NCBI RefSeq assembly: GCF_001189295.1
Contig: NZ_CP012159.1
Span: forward strand, 4,976,525-5,040,524
Length of the DNA: 64,000 nucleotides
Reading direction: 5' to 3'
DNA from: Chondromyces crocatus
GTDB lineage: Bacteria; Myxococcota_A; Polyangia; Polyangiales; Polyangiaceae
In this document: positions 28,899 through 37,526 of the stretch, piece by piece
How positions within the stretch are numbered: the first letter of the stretch is position 1
Layout: every line of letters starts with the position of its first letter
Notes under the pieces: model-generated
Told to the model about the DNA's origin: nothing
Databases searched by the model: none
Seen by the model: the letters and a program-made list of their open reading frames with translations, nothing else
Made by a program: the position numbers and the translations under genes

Positions 28899-31136
28899 AT
28901 GAGCAGTGAATCCGTGACGGGAGACATCGGTGCGTCTGCAGCCGAGGGGGATGACCCCACGCTGGTGACGGCCAAGCAGATCGCCGAGAGGCTCGTGCCG
29001 ACGCTGATCAACGGGATCAGGGCCTTCGAGCAGAAGCCGCTGGTGACGTTCGACTGGGAGGTTCAGGGGAGGGGGAAACAGAGCACGTCGGTCTACCTCA
29101 AAGAGGTGAAGAACCCACGGCGTGGCTCGGGAACCGTCAATTTCGTGCTGGCATGGCGGCCTTCGTCGGGCAAAGAGGTCGAGGTGCCCGTGAGCGTCGC
29201 GCTGAACAGCGTGGCGCAGAATCGGCCTGCGGTCTCGATAAGGATTGTTGCCTTCGAGACCAATCGCCACCTCACCCTGGCGAGGGGCGAAGCGATCCTG
29301 AAGCTCGATCGAGGGGAGAAGATCCCCACCACGTATCCTTATCCGACCTCGGCCACAGGCGTGGAGCGGGTCGGCCAGGTCTGGTTTCCTCGTCACCACG
29401 CGGACGAGAACACGGCGAGCCGTGAAACGGGCTTCGTCGGTGGGACGCGTTCGTCGGCACTGGAGCCGTACTGGCCGAGCTTTCACGAGGAAGATGGCTG
29501 GATCGTCGACATTCCGCCGCTCCCTCCTCCTGCCGGAGAGGCGGGGGGGGGCAGGGAGGTGGTCGAGGCCTGGGGCAAATTCGTGCTCGCCGCCGTGGTC
29601 TGGGCCGTCCTCGTTCAGCCCTTCCAGCAATCAGGGGCCGCTGGCGGGGCCGCCACGGCGGATCCGGTGGCTTACGGATTGCCAGCGGTCGCGAACTACT
29701 GGCCATTGCGTGCGGTCAATCTCGATCCCAACAAGGTGTACGCGGAGCTTTCGAAGAGCCTCCTGCTCCCGTGGCATCTCGTGGCAGCGGCTTGTGCATC
29801 GCTGAACGCGGGCAAGCACGTGATTTTCACGGGACCCCCGGGGTGCGGTAAATCGAAGCTGGCGATTGCGCTGGCGCGAATGGTCCGTAATGCGGAGCCG
29901 GTCATTGCGACGGCGTCGCCTGCGTGGACGGCGGGGGATCTGGTCGGCCGGTATCTGCCGCGTCGGGACGGCAATGGGCTGGAGTTCAAGCCTGGGTTCT
30001 TCCTGCGGGCGGTCGAGGCGAATCGGTGTCTCGTCATCGACGAGTTCAACCGGGCCAGCATCGACCAGTGCTTCGGGGAGCTGTTCGCCGTGTTCGCGGG
30101 TGACCCCGTGGAGCTTCCCTTCGAACAGGTGGTGGAAGTGACCGAGGTGCCGGAGCCGGTGGCAGCAGTTCCAGAGGCCGGCTCCGAGGCGCTTGGTGCC
30201 GATACGGCAAACGGGGCGGAGGCTCGGGTCGAGGCGAAGGTCGCCGTGCGACGCAAGGAGCGCTTCGCGAACGTGCGCATTCTTCCGGCAACCTACAGCA
30301 AGAAGCTCGGCTTCCGGCTGGAGGAAGAGGGGATCGGCTACCGCGACTACAAGGTCAGCCCCGAGTTCCGGCTGGTGGGCACGATGAACGACGCCGATCG
30401 GGCGCAGCTCCACCAGCTCTCGTTCGCGCTCCTGCGGCGCTTCGACATCATCCGTGTCGAGGCACCATCGCCGGATCGCGTGCGGGAGTTCATCACCGAG
30501 CAGAGCGGGAAGGTGGTCGAGGCCGTGGGCGACTCGGCATACCAGTTCGATGGACAGACGATGAAGGATCTGATCCAGCGGCTGCGGCCGGAGTACCTGG
30601 ATCCCCTGTTCGCGAACGGAAACGTGAAGCCTGCGGCGAGCGGGCAGCCGTTCGGTGATCTGGTGGCGGAGCGCGCCGTGGGGCTGGCCACGGTGGAGGA
30701 CATCCTGCGGTTCGTCGCCGAGGGGCTTCGCTGCCCGGGTGACGGCGAGAAGGTCGCCAGCGGTGGGATCAAGGAGGCAGGGATTGCCGCCGCCGCGTCC
30801 TACCTCGCCATGGGGCTCGTGCTGAGCGTCTTCCCGCAGCTGGATGCACTGGACGACGAGCGGCGGTGGGCTGCCATCGAGCACATCGTCGCGGTGTTTC
30901 ATCGCGACGGGAAAGGCGCGCCCTTCGTCTACATCGAGAGCAAGAAGGACGAGAAGTCGGGGCGCGTCTCGTACCAGCTCGTCAAGCCGTCGGCGCGGAC
31001 GTTCCGGCCCAAGGACATCGACGGGAACAACGAGATCTCCACCGCGGAGTACCTGATCGGCGAGCTGTCGCTGCAGTACAAGGACATCGCGGAGGAGACC
31101 TGGAACGGCCTGATCTTGCGGGCACGGCCGTCATGA
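28899..31136 (+). CDS. McrB-like AAA+ NTPase of a restriction system
   Basis: A 745-residue protein. The first 270 residues form a separate domain with beta-rich parts (GTVNFVLAWRP, PVSVALNS) that probably recognises DNA or another target. The AAA+ module has Walker A TGPPGCGKS (311-319), Walker B CLVIDEFNRASID (377-389), and the McrB-type GTMNDADR with the arginine-finger region ALLRRFDI (494-517). The MNxxDR signature distinguishes McrB-like motors from MoxR ATPases. A linker rich in Glu/Val/Pro (residues 410-450) interrupts the AAA domain. AAGGAG precedes the ATG by 10 bases. It overlaps the nuclease gene by ATGA, as usual for mcrBC-type operons. Role: NTP-driven translocation controlling the partner's cleavage of modified or foreign DNA. 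Confidence 0.8.
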   Translation: MSSESVTGDIGASAAEGDDPTLVTAKQIAERLVPTLINGIRAFEQKPLVTFDWEVQGRGKQSTSVYLKEVKNPRRGSGTVNFVLAWRPSSGKEVEVPVSVALNSVAQNRPAVSIRIVAFETNRHLTLARGEAILKLDRGEKIPTTYPYPTSATGVERVGQVWFPRHHADENTASRETGFVGGTRSSALEPYWPSFHEEDGWIVDIPPLPPPAGEAGGGREVVEAWGKFVLAAVVWAVLVQPFQQSGAAGGAATADPVAYGLPAVANYWPLRAVNLDPNKVYAELSKSLLLPWHLVAAACASLNAGKHVIFTGPPGCGKSKLAIALARMVRNAEPVIATASPAWTAGDLVGRYLPRRDGNGLEFKPGFFLRAVEANRCLVIDEFNRASIDQCFGELFAVFAGDPVELPFEQVVEVTEVPEPVAAVPEAGSEALGADTANGAEARVEAKVAVRRKERFANVRILPATYSKKLGFRLEEEGIGYRDYKVSPEFRLVGTMNDADRAQLHQLSFALLRRFDIIRVEAPSPDRVREFITEQSGKVVEAVGDSAYQFDGQTMKDLIQRLRPEYLDPLFANGNVKPAASGQPFGDLVAERAVGLATVEDILRFVAEGLRCPGDGEKVASGGIKEAGIAAAASYLAMGLVLSVFPQLDALDDERRWAAIEHIVAVFHRDGKGAPFVYIESKKDEKSGRVSYQLVKPSARTFRPKDIDGNNEISTAEYLIGELSLQYKDIAEETWNGLILRARPS

Positions 31137-32599
31137 CGCTCGTCGCCGTCGCGCCTTCCGTGGTCTCGCTCGTGGACCGGCCGCTCGGGGCAGGGGGGCG
31201 TGCGAGGACGGCGGGGCCCGAGATCGACCTGTTCATTCATCATCTGAGCTGGCTCGGGACCTTCCTCGAAGGGCCGAGCCGGCTCGCGGTGATGAGCTGG
31301 GTGGGGAGGATGCTGCGCGCCGAGGTGCGGGAGCAGCTCCACGGCCTGTTTCAAGCGGACCATCCGCTGCAAGTCCAGGCCGAGATGGCGATCCTGCGGT
31401 TGCTGAACCGCGCCTGGCAGAAGCGGGCGCCACGCTACGCGCTGCTCGACGTGCCCGAGCGCGATGTCGACTGGCCGCGCACTTACCTGGAGGAGCTGAC
31501 GCGACCTCCTGCGCGGTACTGGGCCCGGGAGACCTCGCCGCTCCTCGATGCGGACATGCTCGGCGCGCTCTGCTCTCTGGCCTCCAGCTTGCTCGAGCTG
31601 GGGGCCTTGTCCCTCGCGGTCGAAGGGAGCCGGCGGAGCGCACTCCGTGAGGAGCTTCGTGTCGCGATCGCGCGGGTGGCGCGTGACGTGGGAAATCGGC
31701 GGGTGCCGTTCACCCTGCGGCACGAGCAGCGGCTCTTGCGGGCAGATGATGATGCGCGGAGGGCGGCGCTCGCCATCCGGGCGGGGCTCGCCTTCTGGCG
31801 GGGGCGCTTCGGTGGCGAGGGGGACGCGCTGAAGCTCCGGGAGATCGGCGAGCAGATCCAGGAGGCCGATCTGAAGCACCAGCGGAGGACGCTCTACAGT
31901 CTGCTGGAGCTGACGTCGGCGCTCGGCATCGCGCGCGCGGCGCTGGAGACGCGAGAGGAGATCGACCTGCCCGAAGGGGTCCGCTGGACCCTGGAGGACG
32001 TGGACGATCGGGATCAGAAGAACGTGCCGCGGCTCCGGCTTCGCTCGGGAGCGCTCACCTGCCGCATCTCGAAGGAGCCGCCCGAGGGGGACATGCTCGT
32101 CTCGCTGCTCGCGGAGATGGGTCTCAAGTCCACAGGGAGCCAGCCCGACATCGTGATGACGTTCTCGCGGACGGACCCGAGTGGGCGGGAGAAGAGCCTC
32201 TTCGTGCTGGCGGATGCGAAGCGCAACGCCGCCAGCGATGGCCGCGCATACCTTTCAGCGTCGGTCGATGCGGCCGTCGGGTATGCGGTGTCGTTCGGCC
32301 ACCGGATGGGGCTTCGCTTTCATCCTGGAGGGGAGGGGCGCATCGATGGCGATGTCCTGCCGGCGGTCACGCTCTTCTGTCAGCAGGGCGTGAAGAAGAT
32401 CGGCGGTGCTGGGCCAGACGAGCCGGACATCCTGGGGCGTCTGCGGGGACATGCGGCCCTCCCAGCGGTGCTTGCGCTCGACATGGACCACTTCTTCAGC
32501 GGTGTCGAACCCTACCGCTGGCGCACCGGCATCCTCGGAGCCTGGTTTGGCCGCATCGCGCGGCAGGCCAGCGTGGCCCTCCAGCGAACGACCGCCTGA
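31133..32599 (+). CDS. McrC-like nuclease partner (PD-(D/E)xK)
   Basis: A 488-residue protein whose start overlaps the McrB-like stop (ATGA, 31133-31136). Its N-terminal two thirds are helical (several LEELTR-, LREELRVAIA-type helices) and would mediate assembly. Residues 338-363 carry the nuclease core: PDIVMTF with D339, then LFVLADAKRN with D361 and K363, giving the D...DxK arrangement of PD-(D/E)xK enzymes. It is followed by a helix with AVGYAVSFGH, analogous to the helix after DAKYK in McrC. Overall identity to classical McrC is not apparent by eye, so this is called McrC-like by position and motif. It probably forms the cleavage subunit of a type IV-like restriction system with the preceding motor. 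Confidence 0.75.
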   Translation: MTLVAVAPSVVSLVDRPLGAGGRARTAGPEIDLFIHHLSWLGTFLEGPSRLAVMSWVGRMLRAEVREQLHGLFQADHPLQVQAEMAILRLLNRAWQKRAPRYALLDVPERDVDWPRTYLEELTRPPARYWARETSPLLDADMLGALCSLASSLLELGALSLAVEGSRRSALREELRVAIARVARDVGNRRVPFTLRHEQRLLRADDDARRAALAIRAGLAFWRGRFGGEGDALKLREIGEQIQEADLKHQRRTLYSLLELTSALGIARAALETREEIDLPEGVRWTLEDVDDRDQKNVPRLRLRSGALTCRISKEPPEGDMLVSLLAEMGLKSTGSQPDIVMTFSRTDPSGREKSLFVLADAKRNAASDGRAYLSASVDAAVGYAVSFGHRMGLRFHPGGEGRIDGDVLPAVTLFCQQGVKKIGGAGPDEPDILGRLRGHAALPAVLALDMDHFFSGVEPYRWRTGILGAWFGRIARQASVALQRTTA

Positions 32600-32602
32600 G
32601 CG

Positions 32603-32616
32603 AACCCGCGCGGGTT
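32603..32616. promoter_or_regulatory. 14-bp perfect palindrome between the nuclease and channel genes
   Basis: AACCCGCGCGGGTT lies in the 56-bp gap after the McrC-like gene. It could be an operator for the channel gene or a terminator stem without loop; no T-tract follows. Confidence 0.35.
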
Positions 32617-32655
32617 GCCGGTGTCGGCGCGCGCGAATGGCTTATTCTCGCGCGG

Positions 32656-35292
32656 ATGACCCGTCGTCCTCGGCTTCTCGATCAGCTCGCGCGAGGGCTC
32701 GACTCGCGCCCTGCCAAGATCCTGCTGGCGGCGTCGATCGTGGTCTCGGTGCTGCCCATCCGGGGGCTGGAGGACCTGCTTCGACCGTTCTTCTTGATCG
32801 TCTTCGGCGCAGAGCTGGGGCTCCGGTTCGCGATCCTGCGGGGGAGGACGAGCGAGAGTCCGCGGCTCGAGCGGATGCTCCTCGTGCTCGACCTGCTCGC
32901 GTTCCTGAGCTTCCTGCCCCTGGAGCGGGTGCTGCACGCGCATGCGGTGGTCGCGCTGCCCGTGCTCAGGCTGTCGCGGCTCCTCTTGCTGGTGCGGTTC
33001 ACGCGAGACCTGGCGCTCGATCTGTACTCGATCGTCACGCGGCGTGAGCAGCTCCACCAGTTCGGGCTGGTGACGGCAGCGGTGTGGGCGCTGGCGTTTG
33101 GTTCGGCGGTGGTGCTGGATCACCTGGGGGTGGCGCACGACTTCGACGGGCGTGAGGTGTTCGGCGAGGCGACGTTCCTCGACAAGCTCTGGTGGTCGTT
33201 CCGGCAGATCGAGAGCGCCGACAACCTGATCGAGCACCTGCACGTGCATCCGGTGGTGGCGCTCCTGTCGCTGGGGCTGACGATCATCGGCGTGTTCGTG
33301 ATCTCGTTCATCATCGGGATCGGCGCGAACATCGTGGATCAGGTGGTGCGTGCGGAGCGGCGGCGGCCGGTGGGGTACGCGGGGCACGCGCTGGTGGTCG
33401 GGGCGGTGCACGAGGCCGAGCTGCTCGTGCGGGAGTTCGTGGGGCTGTACGAGCGGAACCGGGTGCTGCGGAAGCTGCGTCTGATGGAGATCTGGCAGTG
33501 GCTCGCGCTCGGGGGGCCGCCACCGCGACGCCACGCGCTGCCGCGGCTGGTGCTGCTGGGGCCCAGGGAGGAGCCGCCGGGGTTCCTGGTGGAGCCGGCG
33601 ATGCGGTGGGTGGTCTACCGGCAAGGGGACGGGGCGGAGCCGGACGCGCTGGCCCGGGTGGGGGCGTCGGAGGCGAAGCGGGTGCTGTTGCTGGCGCGGT
33701 CGGACGCTGGGCCCGATGCGGATGCGGTGACGGCGATGGCGCTGGCGTCGCTGCGCGCGACGAACCGTGGGGCGCAGGTGTTCGTCGAGGTGCGCGAGAG
33801 CCAGAACCGCGAGCTGCTCCGCAGGACGGGGGGAGCCGGCACGTTCCCGCTCGACATGCCGCGGATCCTCGGGCTGTTCCTCTGCCAGCACCTGGTGACG
33901 CCCGGGGTCGAGGCGCTCTACGCGGACCTGATGACGAGCGATGGGTCGGAGTTCTACACGCACCTGTTCGTGGACGAGGGGGACGCCGCGGCGCTGGCGG
34001 CGCTGGCGGACGAGGACGGTGGGATCTCGTTCGTGCGGATGGCACGCGAGGCGTACCAGACGCGGGGGGTGGTGCTGACCGGCGTGTTCCTGGGCGAGAC
34101 GGCGCCGCACAAGGAGCCGCTGGGGTTGCCGCAGGTGGATGGGCTGGTGCAGTGGCTGAACCCGCTGCGGGATCCTCCGGAGGGGTCGGTCGCGGCGAGG
34201 CTGGGCGCGCGGGCAGGGCGGGTGCCGGCGCGTCGGCTGCGTGGGTTGATCGGGGTGTCGGCGACCTATGCGCCGCTGCGGCGGTACGGGCGCGATCTGG
34301 TCATGGGGCGGGGGATCGCGAGGGCGGATCGCGAGGCGAGCAGCGATCATCCGCGCTCCCTGCCCGCGTGGGCGTCGGGCCTGGAGCTGGTCAAAGGGGC
34401 GCTGTCACGGGTGCTGGTGGTCGGGTACAGCACGACGCTGCCGGCGCTGCTGCACGAACTCGCGCGGTTCGTGCCGGGGGTGGAGGTGGTGCTCGTGCTC
34501 GGCGAGCGCGGCGACGAGCGGATGCCCCTCGGAGAGCGGCTGGGATCGCTGGGGCTGGGGCTGGATCCGACGAAGCCGCCGCCCGGGGCCGCGGGGGTGA
34601 CGGCCGCGCTGGAGCACGGGGGGCGGGCGACGGTGTACACGCACCACGGGCACGATCTGACGTCGTTCGCGGTGAAGGCGATGGGCGCCGAGGGCGCGCC
34701 GGGCGCCGCGGTGTTCCTGAGGGAGCCGGATGCGGTGGACGGGGACGCGCGGATGGCGCTGCGGCTCTTGCGGTTCGTGCGGGCGCTGGAGAGCCGTGAG
34801 CTGCAAGCGGGGGAGCGCCTGCACCTGGTGGCGGAGTTCGATTCGGTGGCGAAGGGGGAGCACATCCGGCGGCTCGTCGACGCGGAGCGCTGCGGGTTCG
34901 ACGCGGAAGATGGGCTGCGGTTGACGCTGATCAGCACGGAGCGGATCAAGAATTACTTCATGGTGCACAGCGCGTTCGTGCCGGGGGTGACGACGCTGTA
35001 CGACGAGATCCTGGGCGAGGAGGGGCAGGAGATCGTGCGCGTCGAGCCGACCTGCTGCAGCGATCCGGAGGAGATGGTGCACTTCGACTCGCTGCGGGAT
35101 GCGCTGGCGCTCCGGCGGTTGATCCCCGTTGCGGTCGAGCTGGAAGATCGCGAGGTGGTGCTGAACCCGGGGAAGCAGGAGGCGTTCGCGATGGGGCAGA
35201 TCCGGGCGGTGTACGCGCTGGCGGAGATCCAGGAGCTGGAGGCGCCCGAGGTGACGGCGATGCGTCAGCGAGGGCGCCCGGTCGCGGCGTGA
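32656..35292 (+). CDS. CASTOR/POLLUX-like ion channel with RCK domains
   Basis: An 878-residue membrane protein. Hydrophobic segments at about 22-60, 75-115, 137-156 and 200-225 form the transmembrane part, with the pore loop WWSFRQIESADNLIEH at 179-194. The potassium filter TVGYG is absent; instead there is SADNLI, as in the CASTOR/POLLUX (DMI1) family, whose members conduct cations with an ADN-type filter. From about residue 240 on come two RCK/TrkA-N-like regulatory regions (GHALVVGAVHEAELLV; SRVLVVGYSTTLPALL) that bind ligands and gate the pore. Starting at an ATG 56 bp after the nuclease gene, it might be co-transcribed with the restriction pair. Ion conducted and gating ligand are unknown. 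Confidence 0.8.
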   Translation: MTRRPRLLDQLARGLDSRPAKILLAASIVVSVLPIRGLEDLLRPFFLIVFGAELGLRFAILRGRTSESPRLERMLLVLDLLAFLSFLPLERVLHAHAVVALPVLRLSRLLLLVRFTRDLALDLYSIVTRREQLHQFGLVTAAVWALAFGSAVVLDHLGVAHDFDGREVFGEATFLDKLWWSFRQIESADNLIEHLHVHPVVALLSLGLTIIGVFVISFIIGIGANIVDQVVRAERRRPVGYAGHALVVGAVHEAELLVREFVGLYERNRVLRKLRLMEIWQWLALGGPPPRRHALPRLVLLGPREEPPGFLVEPAMRWVVYRQGDGAEPDALARVGASEAKRVLLLARSDAGPDADAVTAMALASLRATNRGAQVFVEVRESQNRELLRRTGGAGTFPLDMPRILGLFLCQHLVTPGVEALYADLMTSDGSEFYTHLFVDEGDAAALAALADEDGGISFVRMAREAYQTRGVVLTGVFLGETAPHKEPLGLPQVDGLVQWLNPLRDPPEGSVAARLGARAGRVPARRLRGLIGVSATYAPLRRYGRDLVMGRGIARADREASSDHPRSLPAWASGLELVKGALSRVLVVGYSTTLPALLHELARFVPGVEVVLVLGERGDERMPLGERLGSLGLGLDPTKPPPGAAGVTAALEHGGRATVYTHHGHDLTSFAVKAMGAEGAPGAAVFLREPDAVDGDARMALRLLRFVRALESRELQAGERLHLVAEFDSVAKGEHIRRLVDAERCGFDAEDGLRLTLISTERIKNYFMVHSAFVPGVTTLYDEILGEEGQEIVRVEPTCCSDPEEMVHFDSLRDALALRRLIPVAVELEDREVVLNPGKQEAFAMGQIRAVYALAEIQELEAPEVTAMRQRGRPVAA

Positions 35293-35347
35293 GCTGGGCG
35301 GCTGAGGGGTCGTATCCCTCGCGACCCAGCCCCCCTCCTGCAGGGCG

Positions 35348-35385
35348 CTGAGCTGGTTGCAGGAGGCTGAGCTGGATGCAGGAGG
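35348..35385. repeat. 19-bp tandem repeat in the convergent channel/amidase gap
   Basis: CTGAGCTGG(T/A)TGCAGGAGG occurs at 35348-35366 and 35367-35385, with a partial third copy continuing into the end of the amidase gene. It fills most of the 97-bp convergent gap. Confidence 0.7.
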
Positions 35386-35389
35386 CTGA

Positions 35390-36826
35390 TCAGCCGGCGC
35401 AGACGGGAGGGCGACGCTGGGCCCAAGGGGCCGCCTGTTCGAGCTGGCCTGCGAGGCGGAAGAGGGTCGCTTCGTTGCCCTGTCGGGCCTCGAACTGGAC
35501 GCCGATGGGGAGGCCGTCGGCGCTGGTGTGCAGCGGGACGGACATGGCCGGGTTGCCGGTGATGTTCGCGAGCGGGGTGAAGGCGGCGAACTCGAAGCAG
35601 GCGTCGAGCCAGCTGCGGCCGTCGTAGCGGGGGTCGTTGGCGTCGAGCGTGCCCACGGGCAAGGGGGGCTGGGCCAGCGTGGGGCTGAGCAGGACGTCGA
35701 ACTGCGTGAAGAACTGGCCGACGGCGCGGCTGATCTGGTCGCGCGCGGCCAGGGCGGCGAAGACATGGGCGCCCGTCATCCGTCGGCCAGCGTCGCGCAG
35801 GGCGAGGGTGGTCGCCTCGACGCTTTCCGGACCGGCGGTGAGGCCGAACATGGGGAGCATGATGTCGAACACGTAGGCGTGATTCGCGAAGATGAGGTTG
35901 AAGACGGAGGCGATCATGCTCCAGTCGGCCGGCGGCGGCGCGGGGATCAGCTCGTGTCCCAGCTCCTGACAGAGGGCGACGGTGCGCTGGAGGGCCTGCC
36001 TGGCGTCGTCGCTCACGGGAGCGCCGCTGAGGGGGGTGTCGTAGAAGGCGATGCGGAGGCGGGAGGGGGGCGCGTTCACCTCGTCGAGGAAGGGGCGTGC
36101 AGGCGGGGGAACGTCGTAGGGAGCGCCAGGATCGGCGCCTGCGGTGACGTCGAGGAGGGCGGCGCTGTCGCGCACGGAGCGCGTGAGCACATGTTCGATG
36201 GCGAGGCCGCCGAGGAGCTCGCCCTGCATGGGGCCGGTGGGGGTGCGCCCTCGGGTGGGCTTGAAGCCGAAGAGTCCGCAGCAGGACGCGGGGATGCGGA
36301 TGGAGCCGCCGGCGTCGCTTCCGTGGGCGATGGGGACCATGCGGGCGGCGACGGCCGCGGCGGCACCGCCGCTCGATCCGCCGGGTGTGCGGTCGGTGTT
36401 CCAGGGATTGCGCGTCGGGCCGTGGGCGAGTGGCTCGGTGACGACGTTGATGCCGAGTTCGGGGGTGCTGGTCTTGCCGAGCGGGACGAGGCCAGCCCGG
36501 CGGTAACGGACCATCAGCTCGCTGTCGAGTGGTGCAATGAAGCCCTGGAAGAGGCGTGAGCCCATGCCCGTGGGGACGCCGGCGCTCATGAGGCCGAGGT
36601 CCTTGATGAGGAAGGGGACGCCGGTGAAGGGGCCGTCGGCGAGGCCGGCGGCGAGGGCCTGGTCTGCCTGGTCGCGCAGAGAGCGGATGACCGCGTTGAG
36701 CGACGGGTTGGTCTGGTCGATGGCAGAGGTGGCGACGTCGACGAGCTCGGCGGGCGTGACCTCGCGGCGGCGGACGAGGTCGGCGAGTCCGAGGCCGTCG
36801 TGGCTGGTGTACTCGGAGAGTTTCAT
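35390..36826 (-). CDS. Amidase (amidase-signature family)
   Basis: A 478-residue cytosolic enzyme beginning [20 protein letters not shown]. The Ser-cisSer-Lys triad is visible: K75 in [10 protein letters not shown], the cis-serine in the Gly-rich [15 protein letters not shown] (S152), and nucleophile S175 in [13 protein letters not shown]. Length and order fit amidases hydrolysing carboxamides, aryl-acylamides or cyclic amides. GatA is unlikely because no gatB or gatC gene is near and the C-terminus lacks GatA features. Substrate cannot be predicted. It lies 14 bp downstream of the hypothetical gene 36841-37443 and is probably co-transcribed with it. Confidence 0.9.
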   Translation of the reverse strand: MKLSEYTSHDGLGLADLVRRREVTPAELVDVATSAIDQTNPSLNAVIRSLRDQADQALAAGLADGPFTGVPFLIKDLGLMSAGVPTGMGSRLFQGFIAPLDSELMVRYRRAGLVPLGKTSTPELGINVVTEPLAHGPTRNPWNTDRTPGGSSGGAAAAVAARMVPIAHGSDAGGSIRIPASCCGLFGFKPTRGRTPTGPMQGELLGGLAIEHVLTRSVRDSAALLDVTAGADPGAPYDVPPPARPFLDEVNAPPSRLRIAFYDTPLSGAPVSDDARQALQRTVALCQELGHELIPAPPPADWSMIASVFNLIFANHAYVFDIMLPMFGLTAGPESVEATTLALRDAGRRMTGAHVFAALAARDQISRAVGQFFTQFDVLLSPTLAQPPLPVGTLDANDPRYDGRSWLDACFEFAAFTPLANITGNPAMSVPLHTSADGLPIGVQFEARQGNEATLFRLAGQLEQAAPWAQRRPPVCAG

Positions 36827-36840
36827 GGTGGGCCCGGATG

Positions 36841-37443
36841 TTACTCCGACGACGGGGGGCGCGGAGCGCGGGGGAACAAGGTCTGTCGGAGCGTCGCGGC
36901 GGGGAGGTCGAAACGCGCCGCGAGCTGCGCCATGACCACCCGGTTCAGCCGTCCCTCGGGGGGGTGCTTGACTTGCCGCACGAAGCTGGCGTCGACCGTC
37001 ACGCCGGCGTGGGCGCTGGCGCGCGCGGCGAGCTGGAGCGCTTCGGCATCGGCGAGCAGGGGGACGCGCGCGAGCCGGATCTTGAGGTAGAGGGCCGCGC
37101 GCATGAGGGCGTGGTAGCTGGCCATCTGGGTCATCCACAGGGAAGGCGGAGCGCCAGCAGCGGTGGCTTCGAGGGCGGCGCGGCGCTGATCGATCACCTC
37201 GAGCGGCAGGTGGTCGAGTTCGTGGAGCGCGCCAGGGAACTCGGCGGCGAGGGTGCGGAAGACCTGGCGCTCGGGGGGGGGTTCGCCCCGCGCGCGCGCG
37301 CGACGGAGCTCTCCGAGCTGTGCGTACTTGGCAGCGAGGCGAGCGACGTCGTGCATCAGGGGGGCCTGGGCGTCGGACGCCGTTTGAACTTCTGGAAGAT
37401 CGGTGCGCCGGCGCTGCACGTCGGTGCTCCCTAGCACGGTCAC
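36841..37443 (-). CDS. Conserved hypothetical protein
   Basis: About 200 residues, helical and Ala/Arg/Leu-rich, with a well-formed core: MHDVARLAAKYAQLGELRRA, PPPERQVFRTLAAEFPGALHELDHLP and RLNRVVMAQLAARFDLP. The last part looks like a helix-turn-helix-like segment, but I cannot name a family. The start is uncertain: GTG at 37443, GTG at 37437, or ATG at 37356; none has a strong ribosome site. It directly precedes the amidase gene and is divergent from the metalloprotease gene at 37527, so an 80-170 bp region carries both promoters. Confidence 0.55.
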   Translation of the reverse strand: MTVLGSTDVQRRRTDLPEVQTASDAQAPLMHDVARLAAKYAQLGELRRARARGEPPPERQVFRTLAAEFPGALHELDHLPLEVIDQRRAALEATAAGAPPSLWMTQMASYHALMRAALYLKIRLARVPLLADAEALQLAARASAHAGVTVDASFVRQVKHPPEGRLNRVVMAQLAARFDLPAATLRQTLFPRAPRPPSSE

Positions 37444-37526
37444 GTCCCCGTCAGGGGGCACCTTGGGTCTTTTGAGGGAAGCCTCCGACCTTGTAGGCTG
37501 CCCGCGTTCGAGCCCCCAGGAGTTCC

